Assembly: GCA_022495995.1 (NCBI GenBank) | Contig: JAFEMH010000340.1 | Span: forward strand, 483,501-547,500 | Length of the DNA stretch: 64,000 nucleotides | Direction of reading: 5' to 3' | Source: Adenophora triphylla var. japonica | Taxonomy: Eukaryota > Streptophyta > Magnoliopsida > Asterales > Campanulaceae | Part shown: positions 53,444 to 64,000 of the stretch, one piece after another | Layout: the number at the start of each line of letters is the position of its first letter | Numbering within the stretch: the first letter of the stretch is position 1 | The notes under the pieces: generated by a model | Told to the model about the DNA's origin: nothing | Database searches by the model: none | Seen by the model: only the letters and a program-made list of their open reading frames with translations | Program-made: the position numbers and the translations under genes

Positions 53444-55768
53444 CGAAATTAACCGATTTTACGGGCGAAATAAACGCGGTTGTCTTTCGCGGAGGGTTGG
53501 TGTCTGAGACCTCGCTTTTCGGGAAGGAAGAGGAGTCGCCACGCGGTTTTGTATTTTGAACGTTGAGAAACGGCTTTATTGAGAAAAAGGTGTCATTTTT
53601 ATTGGTAGCAAAAACTTAGGAAAAGGCTTTTGAAAACGGGGAGTCATTTTTATTGGTAGCAAAAATGAGTAAAAAGCTTTTTGAGTACCAGAGATTGTTA
53701 GGTTCGGAGGTTATGTTACGTTTTGGGAAGAGTATTACGAGATCACCTGAAATGCCTCGTATGACGAGTCTTTCTACCTTTCTCGAATACGTGTGTGTGT
53801 GTGTGTGTGTGTTTGCATTTTTGAAATGGGGGCTTGAATGACAAGCTTAATCTTGGTTTGAATGTCAAACGTTGATTAGGTGACCTGTTTGAAAAGGCGA
53901 GCGTTTGAATGACAAACGTCGTTTTTGTGACGAAAATGAGCGTTTGCGTGGCAAATGTCGATTTTGAGTTTGAATGAGCGTTTGAGTGGCAAACGTCGAT
54001 TTTGAGACGGAAATGAGCGTTCGCGTGGCAAACGTCGGTTTTGAGACGGAAATGAGCGTTTGCGTGGCAAACGTCGATTTTGAGCTTTTTTGAAAGAGAG
54101 TTCGAAGGACGAACTCCGGTTTTGAACCGGGCGAGTCATTGTTAACGATTTTTACGGGAAAAAGCGTATTAAATGATTTTGAGTGTCAAAAGGCGGCTTT
54201 TAGTTTGAAGATGAGCGTTTGGATGCCAAACGTCATTTTGCGCGTTTTGAAAGAGAGTTCGAAGGACGAACTCCGGTTTTGAACCGGGCATTACATTGTT
54301 AACGATTTTACGGGAAAAACGTATTAAATGATATGCAATCAACGAATCGGGTTGCGACTCGGACTTTGATAAGTAAATACTATCACGATCCAAACGGATC
54401 AGACTTTGTAAATGACAGTATTTAAAGTGCGGCATCGAGGAATCAAACGACCCGGAATTGTAAAGTACGATCAACGAGCCAAACGGCTTGGAATTGTAAA
54501 GTACGATCGACGAGCCAAACGGCTCGGAATTGTAAATGACGATCAACGAGCCAAAACGGCTCGGAATTGTAAATGACGTTCGACGGATCAAACAGTCCGG
54601 AATTGTAAATGACAGAAAAGTAAATAACGATCGACGGATCGATCGATTCGGAATTGTAAAGTTGCGATCAACGAACCAAATGGTTCAGAATTGTAAATGA
54701 CCTAAAAGTAACGGAACGGGGTCGGAACGCCGTTTTAACCCGAGATTACTTCTCTTATGGGAAGAGAAGAGGATCAGGGACTAAAACGTATCGGACCCCC
54801 CGTTAGACGGTGACGTCTACATTTTGAGAGTGAGAGAGGGAGCTACCTATGGCTAGGGTCGGCTCCTTGGGCTCGGGAGGACGTATACGGGATACGAAAA
54901 GGTGTTTGAAAGGTGTTTCGGAAGTGTTTGGGCAGAGTTTCCCCTTTTATTTGGTGCTTAGGAACCTAGGGATTTGGGCAGCGTTTCGACTTGTGTCGGT
55001 TTAGCCTACGATTAGAATCTACCGACGTGTAGCACGAGGGCCCCCGAAGAGTAGAGAATTCTGCCGACGAGTAGCATGAGGGCCCCCGAAGAGCGGAAGA
55101 AAGACAAGCCTTTTTTGCTTGGGGTGGAGGGAGGAGAATTTGTGTGTTGAAATGTGAAGGAGGGAGGAGTATTTATAGGATGAAAAAACTTGGAGGAGGG
55201 AGAAAATACTTGGAGGTTAAGAAAATGGAGTGGAGAGGAAGCTTCTTTGCTTAGCCTGGTGGGTTTCAGCCTTGCAGAAAGAGTCCGGCCGGACCTCTCT
55301 TGCATTTGGGGATATTTTGGTCATTTGGCCTTGAGTTTGACACGTCTTGGACACGTATTTAAGCTGCAAAAAGAGTCCGGCCAGACTGTACCTGAAATTG
55401 GCTATATTTCCTGATTGAACTAGCCATATGCATAGATCTTGTTCTCGCGTTCGATTTGATATGTGGTGGGCCCAAAACGGAGTTCGTATGAGGGAGTTAT
55501 GACCTCCGAAAGGTCGGGACGCTCGAAAACGGGAAATCGAATCCCGAAAGACCCCGAAAAGTGCATTTTTTCGGGGAAAGCTGTACTTTTACGTGTGATA
55601 ACGTGTGTTGAGTACACTTTGATGTTGGGATGCACGGGGCAGTCCCGGGATGTCTCGTTGGCTTGAGAACGGGAAACTTAACGGGTTCCGGTTAACCTGG
55701 AGCGGGCCAGTTAACGGATTTTGGTTAACTTTTAACGGATTTTGACGATCCGGATTTGGGTACTTACA
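53444..55768 (-). repeat. 5' LTR of element D (right copy)
   Basis: 2325 bp; TATA box (reverse) at 55170-55177, GT microsatellite near 53790, hairpin arrays at 53893-54085 and 54340-54710. Inner end CGAAATTA, where the left copy has TGAAATTA. Confidence 0.94.
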
Positions 55769-55773
55769 GTTTT

Positions 55774-56674
55774 GCCTTGAGTCAAGAAGAAGAAATCCAC
55801 CATTTCGTCATGTTTCGTTATGTTTTGGCTAACGACCGTTAGTTTGGGACTAAACTGTGTACGAGATAACGAGGGAAGGTCAGAATTGTCCACAGACTGC
55901 CTTATCTCGCGCGGAATAGCATGTCTCGCGTGAGATAAATGAGTTCTGCAGACTGCAGATAACAGTTTCCTCGTCGATTTCAACCTCTTTCGGGATAAAA
56001 CTTTATCCATCCGGCCATCCAATGAAGTTTGGATTCTGGAACCTTCCCAAGGTGTTTGATCTCATCTTCAACACCTCTCCAACACCTAAAAATACCTGAA
56101 GACTTTCAGTATTTCTGATCCCGAAAATCCCAGACTTTTCAAGTTAAAACCCCCACATTTACTGGTTTCTCTCCCTGAAAGATTCCTGTAAATCACCCCT
56201 AAAATCACCTAAAGTTTGTTTGTCAACCTTGTTGATAAACAAACATTGAAGCACGAATCAAGGACTGAGGCAAAGCTCTGTCCGTGTCAAGGTTCGACTC
56301 TAAACTAGAGTCGAAACTCTGCCCGAATTACTTCACGCAAGGTAATCTTTATTTCCTTTCTAATTGATTGTTAGAGTGGTATAAATACATTGAATCTAGG
56401 ATCAGCCTAGAGCCTCTCCAAATCATGGGGATGGTCTCGAAGCAATCGATCCTATATTCCGTTTAACCTCGTTAAATGGATCTTTATTTTACTTGTTGTT
56501 TAAAATGTCTATTTTCTTTGAAAACCTCTCTCTTCTTTAGCAAGACCGATCTCCGGATTGGGTGGAATGGGTGCTCCTTGACATTTCCATTCCATAACAT
56601 AAGCTCCGAACCCAAAATCTATTTTCAAAATGATTTTTCTATGTTTCCAAATGAATAATATATGTGGCGACTCA
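55774..56674 (+). repeat. LTR C, second part
   Basis: Continues LTR C after element D. Palindrome pair ATCTCGCGCGGAATAGC and GTCTCGCGTGAGATAAA at 55912-55938. Near 56330 a CGCAAGGTAATCTTTATTTC stretch resembles the GGTAA of other Tat LTRs. The end GTGGCGACTCA at about 56664-56674 is inferred. Confidence 0.6.
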
Positions 56675-56678
56675 AAAA

Positions 56679-57890
56679 AAAGATGTGAAAGAAAACTTGC
56701 GCATCGCTACAAATGGTATGAAAAAGGAGATTGCAAAATTCGTATCAAAGTGCCTGACTTGTCAACAAATCAAAGCTAAACATCAAAGGCCCGCTGGATT
56801 ACTTCAACCACTGGATATTCCGGAATGGAAGTGGGAGGGCATTTCTATGGATTTTGTGACTAGATTGCCTCCTACTTCGAGGAAGATGGATGCTATGTGG
56901 GTGATTGTGGATAGACTGACCAAATCAGCTCATTTTCTACCAGTTTCAACCAAGTATTCATTAGAGAAATTAGCCCAGTTGTACATACGCGAGATTGTGA
57001 GACTTCATGGAGTGCCTGTCAACATTGTTTCTGATAGGGATCCGAGGTTCACCTCGCGGTTTTAGAGGGCTTTGCATGAAGCCTTGGGGTCTAAGTTGAG
57101 TTTTAGCACATCATTTCATCCTCAGACCAATGGGCAGACTGAGAGGACCATTCTGATTCTTGAGGACATGCTATGGGCTTGTGTGATTGATTTCCACTCA
57201 TCTTGGGAAGACCATTTGCCTTTAGTGGAGTTTGCCTATAACAATAGCTACCAGTCCAGTATTGAGATGGCACCATATGAGGCCCTGTATGGGAGGAAAT
57301 GTAGGTCTCTAATGTGTTGGGACAAGGTTGGTGAAGCTAGACTTTGGGGTCCAGACTTGGTTAGAGATTCAACTGAGAAGATTAAAGTGATTCGTGATAG
57401 ATTGAGGACAGCCCAGAGTCGCCAGAAGAGCTACGCCGACACGGAGTTATCATTTCAGGTTGGTGATTTTGTATTCTTGAAGATTTCACCAAGAACTAGG
57501 ATTAAAAGATTTGGCAATAAAGGGAAGTTGGCACCGAGATTCGTTGGTCCATTTGAGGTATTAGAGATGGTAGGTGAGTTAGCCTATCGATTGGCTCTAC
57601 CTCCATCTCTTTCTTCTCTTCATGATGTGTTTCATGTCTCTATGTTGAGGAAGTACTGTTATGATTCCTCTCATGTATTTAGTTCTCCTCCCAAGGATGT
57701 CTAGGTGGATATGTCTTACGTGGAGGAACCATTGTGGATTCTGGAGTGGCAGGTCCGGGAATTGTGTACCAAGAGTATTCCCGTGGTGAAAGTTTTATGG
57801 AAAAATCACACCATTGAGGAAGCTACTTGGGAGTTGGAATCTGAAATGAGAGAGAAGTATCCTGGTTTATTTGAGCATTCAGTTAAGTGA
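56679..57890 (+). pseudogene. Chromovirus (Tekay/Del-like) integrase and chromodomain fragment
   Basis: Begins within the zinc-binding part ([20 protein letters not shown]; the upstream HH is lost). The catalytic core has Asp in [11 protein letters not shown], Asp in [11 protein letters not shown] and Glu in TNGQTERTI. Then come SYQSSIEMAPYEALYGRKCR, the GPF/Y module GKLAPRFVGPFEVLE, HDVFHVSMLRKY, and a chromodomain-like end with VKVLWKNHTIEEATWELESE. Stops at 57063 and 57702-57704 lie where the family has Trp and Gln, which G-to-A and C-to-T changes would explain. Chromodomain integrases steer insertion to heterochromatin. The 5' part of the element is absent, cut off at the end of LTR C. 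Confidence 0.92.
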
Positions 57891-57918
57891 AGTTCAAATT
57901 CGGGAAGAATTTTATTTA

Positions 57919-57930
57919 AGGGGGAGTGAG
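57919..57930 (+). other. Polypurine tract of the chromovirus
   Basis: AGGGGGAGTGAG directly before TGTCACGACC. Confidence 0.88.
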
Positions 57931-59130
57931 TGTCACGACCGTAAGCATAGGCACCATTTTGGTCACACGTGGAGCACGTGGGGGTGGGCTGCACTGCATC
58001 TCATATTAGGTATTATTTGATATTTGGAATGATTACGTGTTTATTTTGATAGTTGGCTAGCTTCTGGGATTTTAGATGTTATTAAATTGATTTTAAATAT
58101 ATAACGTCTAAATGAAAGAAATGAGAATTTGTGTAGTAAAGTTATAATATTTGAATTTTAAATGAAATGTTACAAAAAAAAAAGTATTGAGGAGCTTAGG
58201 TATAAAAATAAGTATAAGGTAGTGGATTGTAGTTATTTGATTCCTGGAGGAGCCTAAGTGTAACTTGCTTATTTAAATATCCTCCTTCTCCCAGAACCTT
58301 CATCATTTCCCTCAGTTCTCTTCCTTCTTACGTTTCATCCTATAAACCTAGGGTCACCTTCAGAAAATCATATCAATTCAACCGTCACTCCGTTCTTTGT
58401 TCTGATCGCAAATTATTGCTCAGGGAGTCGAGTAGAACATTTATAGCCGATCAAATCTTCCTTTTATTTCGACCTATTTTGGTAAGTTATTATGATTTCT
58501 TTCTTTAATTGTTCATAAAATGTATAAAGAGGATATTATGATGATATGATGTGTTTTTGATAATTTTATGCAAGTTATTTGGCTTTAAAAATGATGAACA
58601 TAGGGTTTTGGAAAGAAGTAGGGTAAAGGTTGATAATATGATTTGGTTTAATTTGGAAAGATGGTATAATATGGTTATATGGCTTAGAGGGAGTATGTGT
58701 TATTGTTTGTAACTCTTATACTGATGTTGGAGTGGCTTAAGTTGAGTAAGGATGGGTCATTTTCTTGCTTGGGATGCTGATGGCCAACTTCAGCAAGAAT
58801 CCTAGTGTTGGGCACAACTCGTGACCTAGAGCACGAGTCGTGACCCTCAGTTTTCACTCGTATAAGGTAGTCGTGAGACTTAAGGCACTCATGTGGAACT
58901 TGGGCACGAGTCGTGCCCAAGACTAGTTTTGTGTATCAAGTTTCCAAGCCTTAAACCCTATGCAACCTAGTACGGATTTAGTCCCTCTTTAACTATAACT
59001 CTAGTACAACATTAGTGCTATACAATGGAGTCTTAAATGGCCCAAAATGATTGAGTTCATTAGAAGAGGGTCTCGGCAGCGGAATCCGACGAGTAAGTAC
59101 ACTCCGTCTTACTACGAGGGGAGGAATAGG
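57931..59130 (+). repeat. 3' LTR of the chromovirus (right end approximate)
   Basis: Starts TGTCACGACCG, the usual beginning for Tekay-type LTRs. The right end is not clear; text up to about 59130 (CTTACTACGAGGGGAGG) seems to belong. Palindromes GGGCACGAGTCGTGCCC and relatives at 58808-58921. A poly-T run begins at 59139. Confidence 0.6.
58808..58921. repeat. Palindromes in the chromovirus LTR
   Basis: TTGGGCACAACTCGTGACC and GAGCACGAGTCGTGACCC at 58808-58845, then a perfect 23-bp odd palindrome at 58899-58921 with arms CTTGGGCACGA and TCGTGCCCAAG. Layout matches the palindrome pairs of the other LTR families. Confidence 0.8.
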
Positions 59131-60010
59131 TGAAACTTTTTTTTTTATTTATTTGTACCTTGAAACCTTGTACTATTAATTGTTATTTGGATATTTTTAT
59201 TTGTAATAACTGAAACTATGATATTTTAAGTTTTTATTTGGATATTTGCATTTTTTTTTACACTTTCTACACATTTATGTAGATATGTAGGTGTGTGTTA
59301 TGATTGAATTGGTGTAAAGGCTTAGTGTTTCATAATATATTGGATATTGAAGATGTTGCATATATTGGTTTGGTTGTTTGCAGGTTTTTTGGTTTGGTTA
59401 TTTGCAGCTGTTTGCAGGTTGTTTGGTTTGGTTGTTTGCAAGTGGGATGCTGAAGATTGCTGCTACTGTGGAAGACTGTTCAAATGAACTCGCTACACCG
59501 TGTAGCGATTTCATTAAACTCGCTACACCGTGTAGCGAGTTTAGTGAAATTGCTACACCGTGTAGCGATTTCAGTTGAACTTGTTTTTTGGCCATAGAGT
59601 TAGGGCGACCACACTAACTTGGCCGAAGTGTTTGGGCGGCCGCACTAACTCCTGGCCTAATTGCAATTTTTCCTAAAATCTTTTACAACCAATTTCATTT
59701 GTTTCCTTGTTTTCTTTTTTTCATGAAATAGAATCTTTTACAATACTTCATTAATCCTAGAAATCCAAAATAACCAAACATGCATGAAATAAGAACTAAC
59801 TGTTTTTTTTTCTTAAATTATTTTACAACATATTCTAATGAAACTGCAACTGAAACTAAAATAGGAACTAACTGTTATTTTACCAAACATAAACTTTCAT
59901 ATAGAAAAATTCAACTCAAATATAAATTACATTCAAGTTTTCAAGTTTAATGAAAATTACATAAAATCCAACTTCAACTGAAACTGAATCCAATTCAAAC
60001 CAAACATAAA
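59131..60010. other. Spacer with palindromes, otherwise featureless
   Basis: Contains GGTTTGGTTNTTTGCA repeats (59366-59445), the 30-bp palindrome array (59491-59567) and a GGGCGACCACACTAAC / GGGCGGCCGCACTAAC pair (59602-59650). The rest to 60010 is AT-rich with AACTGAAACT phrases. It may be the 3' untranslated part of the Mutator-like element. Confidence 0.5.
59491..59567. repeat. Three palindromes CGCTACACCGTGTAGCG at exact 30-bp period
   Basis: At 59491, 59521 and 59551. The middle one extends to 27 bp (AAACT on the left, AGTTT on the right). The third has TGC at the left inner arm but AAAT/ATTT flanks that pair. Confidence 0.9.
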
Positions 60011-61690
60011 TTACATGAAAAACATTCTGGTACTCCCTAATGTTCGGGCATCTACAACGATTGTGCCCTTCTTTATGGCATGATGAACACAGAGTCTTCC
60101 GTTATCTGCTTGAAAGTCCATACAATTTCGGAAGCGTCTTGATCTAGGTCGTCCGGACTTCGCAGAACGTCTAAGTAGGGGATTAGGGAAAAAACTTGGC
60201 ACCAAACCATCCACACCCCAATAGTCCTCATGCTCGATTGGTTCAAATGTCCCCTTCCATGTCTTGTTGTATTCCCCAATGGTGTAAAATCGAGAAATGA
60301 AATCTCGACCATCAAGATGTTGTGCAGAACAACATGCAAGAAGATGGGAACAAGGCATGTGATAGGCAACCCATTTACCACATGTGCAGGTACGCTCATT
60401 AAGCCGGACAATCTCGATATTTCCTCCCTTATCACCCTGATGTGCGGTTTTCACTTGATACACCCCCATTTCGTGATTATTGAACCTCCTTACCTGATGT
60501 GTTGCCCCTTTCGCGATGTTCTTCAAGTAGCATTAATGAACTTTCTAGATGAATTGGTGTAGGGGATTGATGTTAGGGTTATTAGGATTACCTCCTAAGG
60601 CATTAAGTAAAAATCCATGCCTTACTTGAAAGTACTCCACACAACAGTAGAAGGTAGTTTCAACAATTGTTGTGATTGGCATCCCACGTGCTCCCTTCAT
60701 CACACCATTGAAAACCTCAGACATGTTGGTAGTCATGATGCCATATCTGTAACCGCCATCGTGTGCCAATGTCCATTTTCTGGCATCCAAATTATGAAAC
60801 CATGCAACTGCCTCGGGGTTAATTCCACGGATACTCTCTAAGATAGATTTCAATTTTATATCTTGAGTTGCTGTACCCGCTCTCTAAAACAGATACTTCA
60901 ACCCTTCCCCTCTATGCTTATCCAAAACATTTGCTCGCATATGTCTCAAGCAAAATCGATGATTCACATTTGGCCACCATGTATCTTCAGTTATAGTCTT
61001 AACAATGCCGTGATGACGGTCAGATATCAAACATACTTCATGACTCTTGATAATATACTTGCAAAGCAGATATAAGAACCAACACCAGTTCGTCCAGTTC
61101 TCCTTTTCAACAACGACAAATGCAAGAGGAAGTATACTGTCCTGGGCGTCAACACCCATGGCAATCAGTATTACCCCTTTATATCTACCATGCAGGAATG
61201 TTCCATCAACTGAAATGACAGGCCAACAATGAGAGAAAGATTCAATGCAAGGCCCAAATGCCCAGAATACCTGTCAATACATGTGTAACTCAGCAATAGG
61301 ATGAGGAGGATGAGAATACTCAACAATTGTGCTTGGGTTGTATTTTTGAATGGCTGCTAGGACGCGGGGTAACCTTATATAAGATTCCTCCCAATCTCCA
61401 AAAACCTCTGCAGTGCCCTTCTGCTTTCCACACCATGCCTTCTTGTAGGTAATTTCTTTCCAAACCTACTAAAGATGTGTGCAATAATGACTCCAACCTT
61501 GGCATCTGAATCGGCCTAAATAAGACCAACAACTTCCCAACCGATAAACTTGGCATCTAGGTTGGGGTGATCTCGACTTTCTCCATAATATAAGCAGTAG
61601 TGAGGAGCCCTATACTTGGTCAGTTCCCAATAGCCAAACTTCTTCCTACTCACACGAACATAAAAATTGCATGGATAATTAGTCAAAACA
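60011..61690 (-). pseudogene. Mutator-like (MULE) transposase, inactivated
   Basis: Minus strand, in order: FYVRVSRKKFGYWELTKYRA and HPNLDAKFIGWEVV (N-terminal zinc-like part), then ITYKKAWCGKQKG and YSHPPHPIAELHMY. Next is the MULE core with VDGTFLHGRYKGVILIAMGV (first catalytic Asp), LPLAFVVVEKENWTNWCWFL and CLISDRHHGIVK (second Asp), then WWPNVNHRFCLRHMRANV. The end is a SWIM zinc finger CTCGKWVAYHMPCSH. Stops occur near 61516, 61276, 60884, 60545 and 60533, so it cannot make full transposase. The enzyme would cut at terminal inverted repeats in the nucleus; I could not locate those repeats. Confidence 0.88.
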
Positions 61691-61859
61691 TCTTTAATTA
61701 AACAACAGAATATTCAAAGATTAGGCACTAAGCATAATATTATGTAAACATTTAACATGACATCTATTCTTTGTTAAACAATTCAGAGTTATCAAATTTT
61801 GTGATTCCATAAATTCACTAAAAATAAAAATGATAAATAGGAATATATTTAGCTAAAAT
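61691..61859. other. AT-rich spacer upstream of the transposase
   Basis: No feature seen; may be the promoter side of the minus-strand transposase or an intron. Confidence 0.3.
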
Positions 61860-62215
61860 AAGTGCCAGTATGGAGAGTGTAAAATAGTGGCAGTGTACAG
61901 AGTGCCAGTGCATGTTTATTAAGTGTCACCAATGTAAAAAAAAGTGTCAGTTCATATGTAACAAAGTGCCAGAGTTAGTGTAAAATAGTGCCAGTGTGGA
62001 GAGAGTCAGTGCATGTTTATTAAGTGTCAGTATAAAAAGTGCCGATGCATATGTAACAAAGTGCCAGTGTTAGTGTAACAAAGTGCTAGTGTAAAAAAGT
62101 GTCACTGCATGTATATTAAGTGTCAGTGTAAAAAAGTGACAGTGTTAGTGTAATAAAGTATCAGTGTAAAAAAGTGTCAGTGTTAGTGTTATTAAGTGTC
62201 AGTGTAAAAATAATT
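61860..62215 (+). repeat. Irregular GTGTCAGTGTAAAAAA repeat
   Basis: About 20 diverged units of 15-25 bp built from AAGTGCCAGTG, AAGTGTCAGTG, TTAGTGTAA and GCATGTTTATT. Decays at both ends. Confidence 0.85.
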
Positions 62216-62543
62216 TTTCCTAAGCTTAAAAAAACACATATTTTGTAAGACCAACTCTATTAATAATATATTAATATATTATATAAAATTTAACAAATTA
62301 ACTGCAACAAATATTATTAGATTAGAGAGGGAAGAAATACTTACTTCCCCATCCTTATATTTTCAAATAAATTTTGAATGGTTGTATTAAAATTTATACT
62401 TTTATCAATTAGTCTCTTGAAACAATTTAACCTTGGCAATTAACTGAAAATGACAGAAACCATTACAACCCTTTAATCGTAACTAACGCGTAATCAACGT
62501 GATATGCATATATTTTTTATTATTTTTTTAAGATAAACAACAT

Positions 62544-62808
62544 CTTTCATCTAAAAAAGAATTATGAATAAATTATTTTAAAAAAATAATATTTATTTTT
62601 GGACAGTTACACTTTGATTATATTTTTAAATTCCTATTTATAAGACTCTTGCATGTATATATATTATTACATTAATATTTCTTTCATCCCAAAATAAAAA
62701 TAATTGATCAATTTTTATTTTGATTAAAATAAAAAAAGTATTCATTTATTAGACTATATTATTGTAACTATTTCTAATTTATATACCAAATATTTCAATT
62801 TATAAAAT
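62544..62808 (+). repeat. 265-bp direct repeat, copy 1
   Basis: Begins CTTTCATCTAAAAAAGAATT and runs to ATTTATAAAAT. Copy 2 is at 63130-63395 with scattered differences. Internal phrase ATAAGACTCTTGCATGTATA shared. Confidence 0.9.
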
Positions 62809-63129
62809 AAATTTGTATGTATATGGATCATAATTATAGTACTACTTCTTCTGTCTCAAAATGAATTATAAATAAAAAAATTTAAAAACAAAAAATGTGT
62901 ATTTTATAAAATATTAATCGATCCAGTTTTGAAGAGTTACATTTCCTTATTTATTAAAATATTTACCTTATAAACTAAAATTTTCCATTTTACTTGATTT
63001 ATATAGGAAATAATTAATCAATGGGAGAATTACATAATGCCATGTCATAATAGTGACATGGCTTAATGCGAGGGCTCTAAATGTTTGTCTTTTAATATAT
63101 TATATAGATTGATCATTATAGTATTACTT

Positions 63130-63395
63130 CTTTCATCTCAAAAAGAATTATAAATAAATTATTTTTAAAAAATAATATTTATTTTTGGACCGTTACTCTT
63201 CGATTATATTTTTAATTTCCTGTTTATAAGACTCTTGCATGTATATAGATCATTACATTAATATTTCTTTCGTCCCAAAATAAAAATAATTGAACAATTT
63301 TCATTTTGCTTAAAATAAAAAAAAGTATTCATTTATTAGACTATATTATTGTAACTATTTCTAATTTATATACCAAATATTTCAATTTATAAAAT
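63130..63395 (+). repeat. 265-bp direct repeat, copy 2
   Basis: Begins CTTTCATCTCAAAAAGAATT. Spaced 586 bp from copy 1; the segment between holds a GACATGGCTTAATGCGAGGG stretch. Confidence 0.9.
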
Positions 63396-63410
63396 GAACT
63401 AGAATAAGCC

Positions 63411-63467
63411 CGTGTCCGAGGACACGTTTTTTTTGTTTTTTTAATTAAGCCCGTGTTCGAGGACACG
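63411..63467. repeat. Two CGTGTCCGAGGACACG hairpins
   Basis: Perfect 7-bp stem with GA loop at 63411-63426; a second with one T at 63452-63467. Both are preceded by TAAGCC and followed by T runs. AGCCCGTG plus hairpin plus T run recalls ends of some plant mobile families, but I cannot assign it. Confidence 0.75.
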
Positions 63468-63497
63468 TTTTTTTTTTTTATTAATTAAAATTTTTTT

Positions 63498-63746
63498 AAG
63501 GGCAAAATGGGAAAGAGACAAAATAGTGAGGGCAAAATGGAAAATTCCATCATTGGAACTATTCATAGAACTGTTCACAATGGTGAGGTGGACAACTCTC
63601 ATTTATACTATAGATTTTTTTTTAAAGGGCAAAATGGGAAAGAGACAAAATAGTGAGGGCAAAATAGGAAATTCCACCATTGAAACTATTCATAGAAGTG
63701 TTCACAATGATAAGGTGGACAACTCTCATTTATACTATAGATTTGT
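63498..63746 (+). repeat. 127-bp tandem duplication
   Basis: AAGGGCAAAATGGGAAAGAG starts at 63498 and again at 63625; both copies end CATTTATACTATAGATT. Copies differ at a few bases. Confidence 0.92.
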
Positions 63747-63833
63747 ATGTATATGGATCATAATTATATACTACTTCTTCTGTCTCAAAATAAATTATAA
63801 ATAAAATTTTTAAAAATATAAAATGTGCATTTG

Positions 63834-63893
63834 TATAAAATATTAATCGATCAAGTTTTGAAAATTCAAAACTGGATCGATTAATATTTTATA
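63834..63893. repeat. Near-perfect palindrome with 29-bp arms
   Basis: Left arm begins TATAAAATATTAATCGATC and the right arm mirrors it, one mismatch, 2-bp centre. A single arm (AATATTAATCGATCCAG) also occurs near 62910. Confidence 0.92.
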
Positions 63894-64000
63894 ATTCAAA
63901 ATTTGTAAAAAAAATATAATTAGAGTTACAATTCCTTATTTACTAATTGCTTTCCCGTTTTCTGAAAATTCAAAATTTGATTTCAAAATTCAAATGTTGA

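Larger units (their letters stand above)
40586..55768 (-). mobile_element. Element D: non-autonomous Tat-like element rich in tandem arrays
   Basis: 15.2 kb. LTRs of 2329 and 2325 bp; flanks GTTTC (40581-40585) and GTTTT (55769-55773) fit a 5-bp duplication with one transition. Minus orientation: primer-site-like sequence next to the right LTR, purine tract CGAGGGGCTAAC next to the left LTR. Internally, from right: leader, GACC...GGTC array, shortened gag, spacer shared with B, protease remnant without its catalytic aspartate, then about 3.5 kb of at least seven different arrays. No reverse transcriptase or integrase motif. The LTR begins TGTAAGTACCCAAATCC, the same start as B. Confidence 0.93.
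36817..56674 (+). mobile_element. Element C: 3' part of a Tat-like element, interrupted by element D
   Basis: Antisense PMD gene, 41-bp array, stem motif, purine tract GACGAGGGGCTA and LTR starting TGTAGACACC at 40532. The LTR is cut after 49 bp by element D and continues from 55774 to about 56674, where GTGGCGACTCA stands as in other Tat LTR ends. Its left end is not fixed: the DUF7745 gene (5341-24086) may belong to it as well. Gag-pol is not in the window. After the LTR, chromovirus integrase sequence begins at once, so C may have inserted there. Confidence 0.65.
62216..64000. other. AT-rich intergenic DNA with repeats
   Basis: No gene. Low GC with the direct repeats, hairpins and palindrome listed separately. 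TACTACTTCTTCTGTCTCAA at about 62839 and 63769 resembles the CTCCCTCCGTCTCAAAAT-type ends of plant MITEs. Confidence 0.5.

Noticed and set aside
58684..58920. Minus-strand 78-codon frame in the chromovirus LTR
   Set aside because: No similarity to any domain I know and lies over the LTR palindromes.

Overview
This window looks like repeat-dense, probably heterochromatic nuclear DNA of a flowering plant, most likely a eudicot. I see no intact ordinary host gene, no rRNA or tRNA gene, no CRISPR array and no bacterial-type operon. Nearly everything is LTR retrotransposon, mostly nested, plus a decayed Mutator-like transposase and AT-rich intergenic DNA at the right end. All family names come from motifs read by eye; no database search was possible.

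Layout. Element A (1-5269, + strand) is the 3' part of a Tat-lineage Ty3/Gypsy element: spacer, an antisense plant-mobile-domain (PMD) remnant, a 28-bp array, a conserved stem motif, a polypurine tract (PPT) and a 1.44-kb LTR. Next comes a broken antisense DUF7745-type gene (5341-24086). It is split by a minus-strand Tork-like Copia element (5757-23001), which is itself split by a young plus-strand Athila element (6477-18599, exact 5-bp target duplication TCAGC). A Tat/Ogre-like non-autonomous element B (24278-36811, 1.6-kb LTRs) sits upstream of the DUF7745 gene. Right of B lie a multi-exon antisense PMD pseudogene (37166-39418), a 41-bp array, the stem motif, a PPT and the first 49 bp of LTR C. 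That LTR is interrupted by element D (40586-55768, minus strand, 2.3-kb LTRs), a second non-autonomous Tat relative of B with many tandem arrays. LTR C resumes at 55774 and abuts a chromovirus (Tekay/Del-like) integrase fragment with PPT and LTR (56679 to about 59130). A Mutator-like transposase pseudogene follows (60011-61690, minus), then an AT-rich tail with direct repeats, hairpins and a 29-bp-arm palindrome.

How the parts relate. Order of events read from nesting: the DUF7745/PMD-bearing element C first, then A, Copia and B into or next to it, Athila into Copia, and D into LTR C. C appears to have landed in the chromovirus integrase. B and D keep LTRs, primer site, a degenerate gag and PPT but have no reverse transcriptase or integrase, so they would depend on enzymes from relatives.

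Most unusual signals. (1) Several unrelated tandem arrays (48 bp in B, 41 bp in C, about 36 bp in the D LTRs, about 60 bp in the D 3' region) are made of short hairpins whose two arms change together, so pairing survives while sequence changes. (2) A stem motif, GAACTACG...CGTAGG with an inner helix, recurs about nine times in Tat elements and in Athila. (3) Copia, Athila, Tat and chromovirus LTRs all carry closely spaced GC-rich palindromes. These may be an RNA- or DNA-structure feature of these elements, or the result of a template-switching mutational process.
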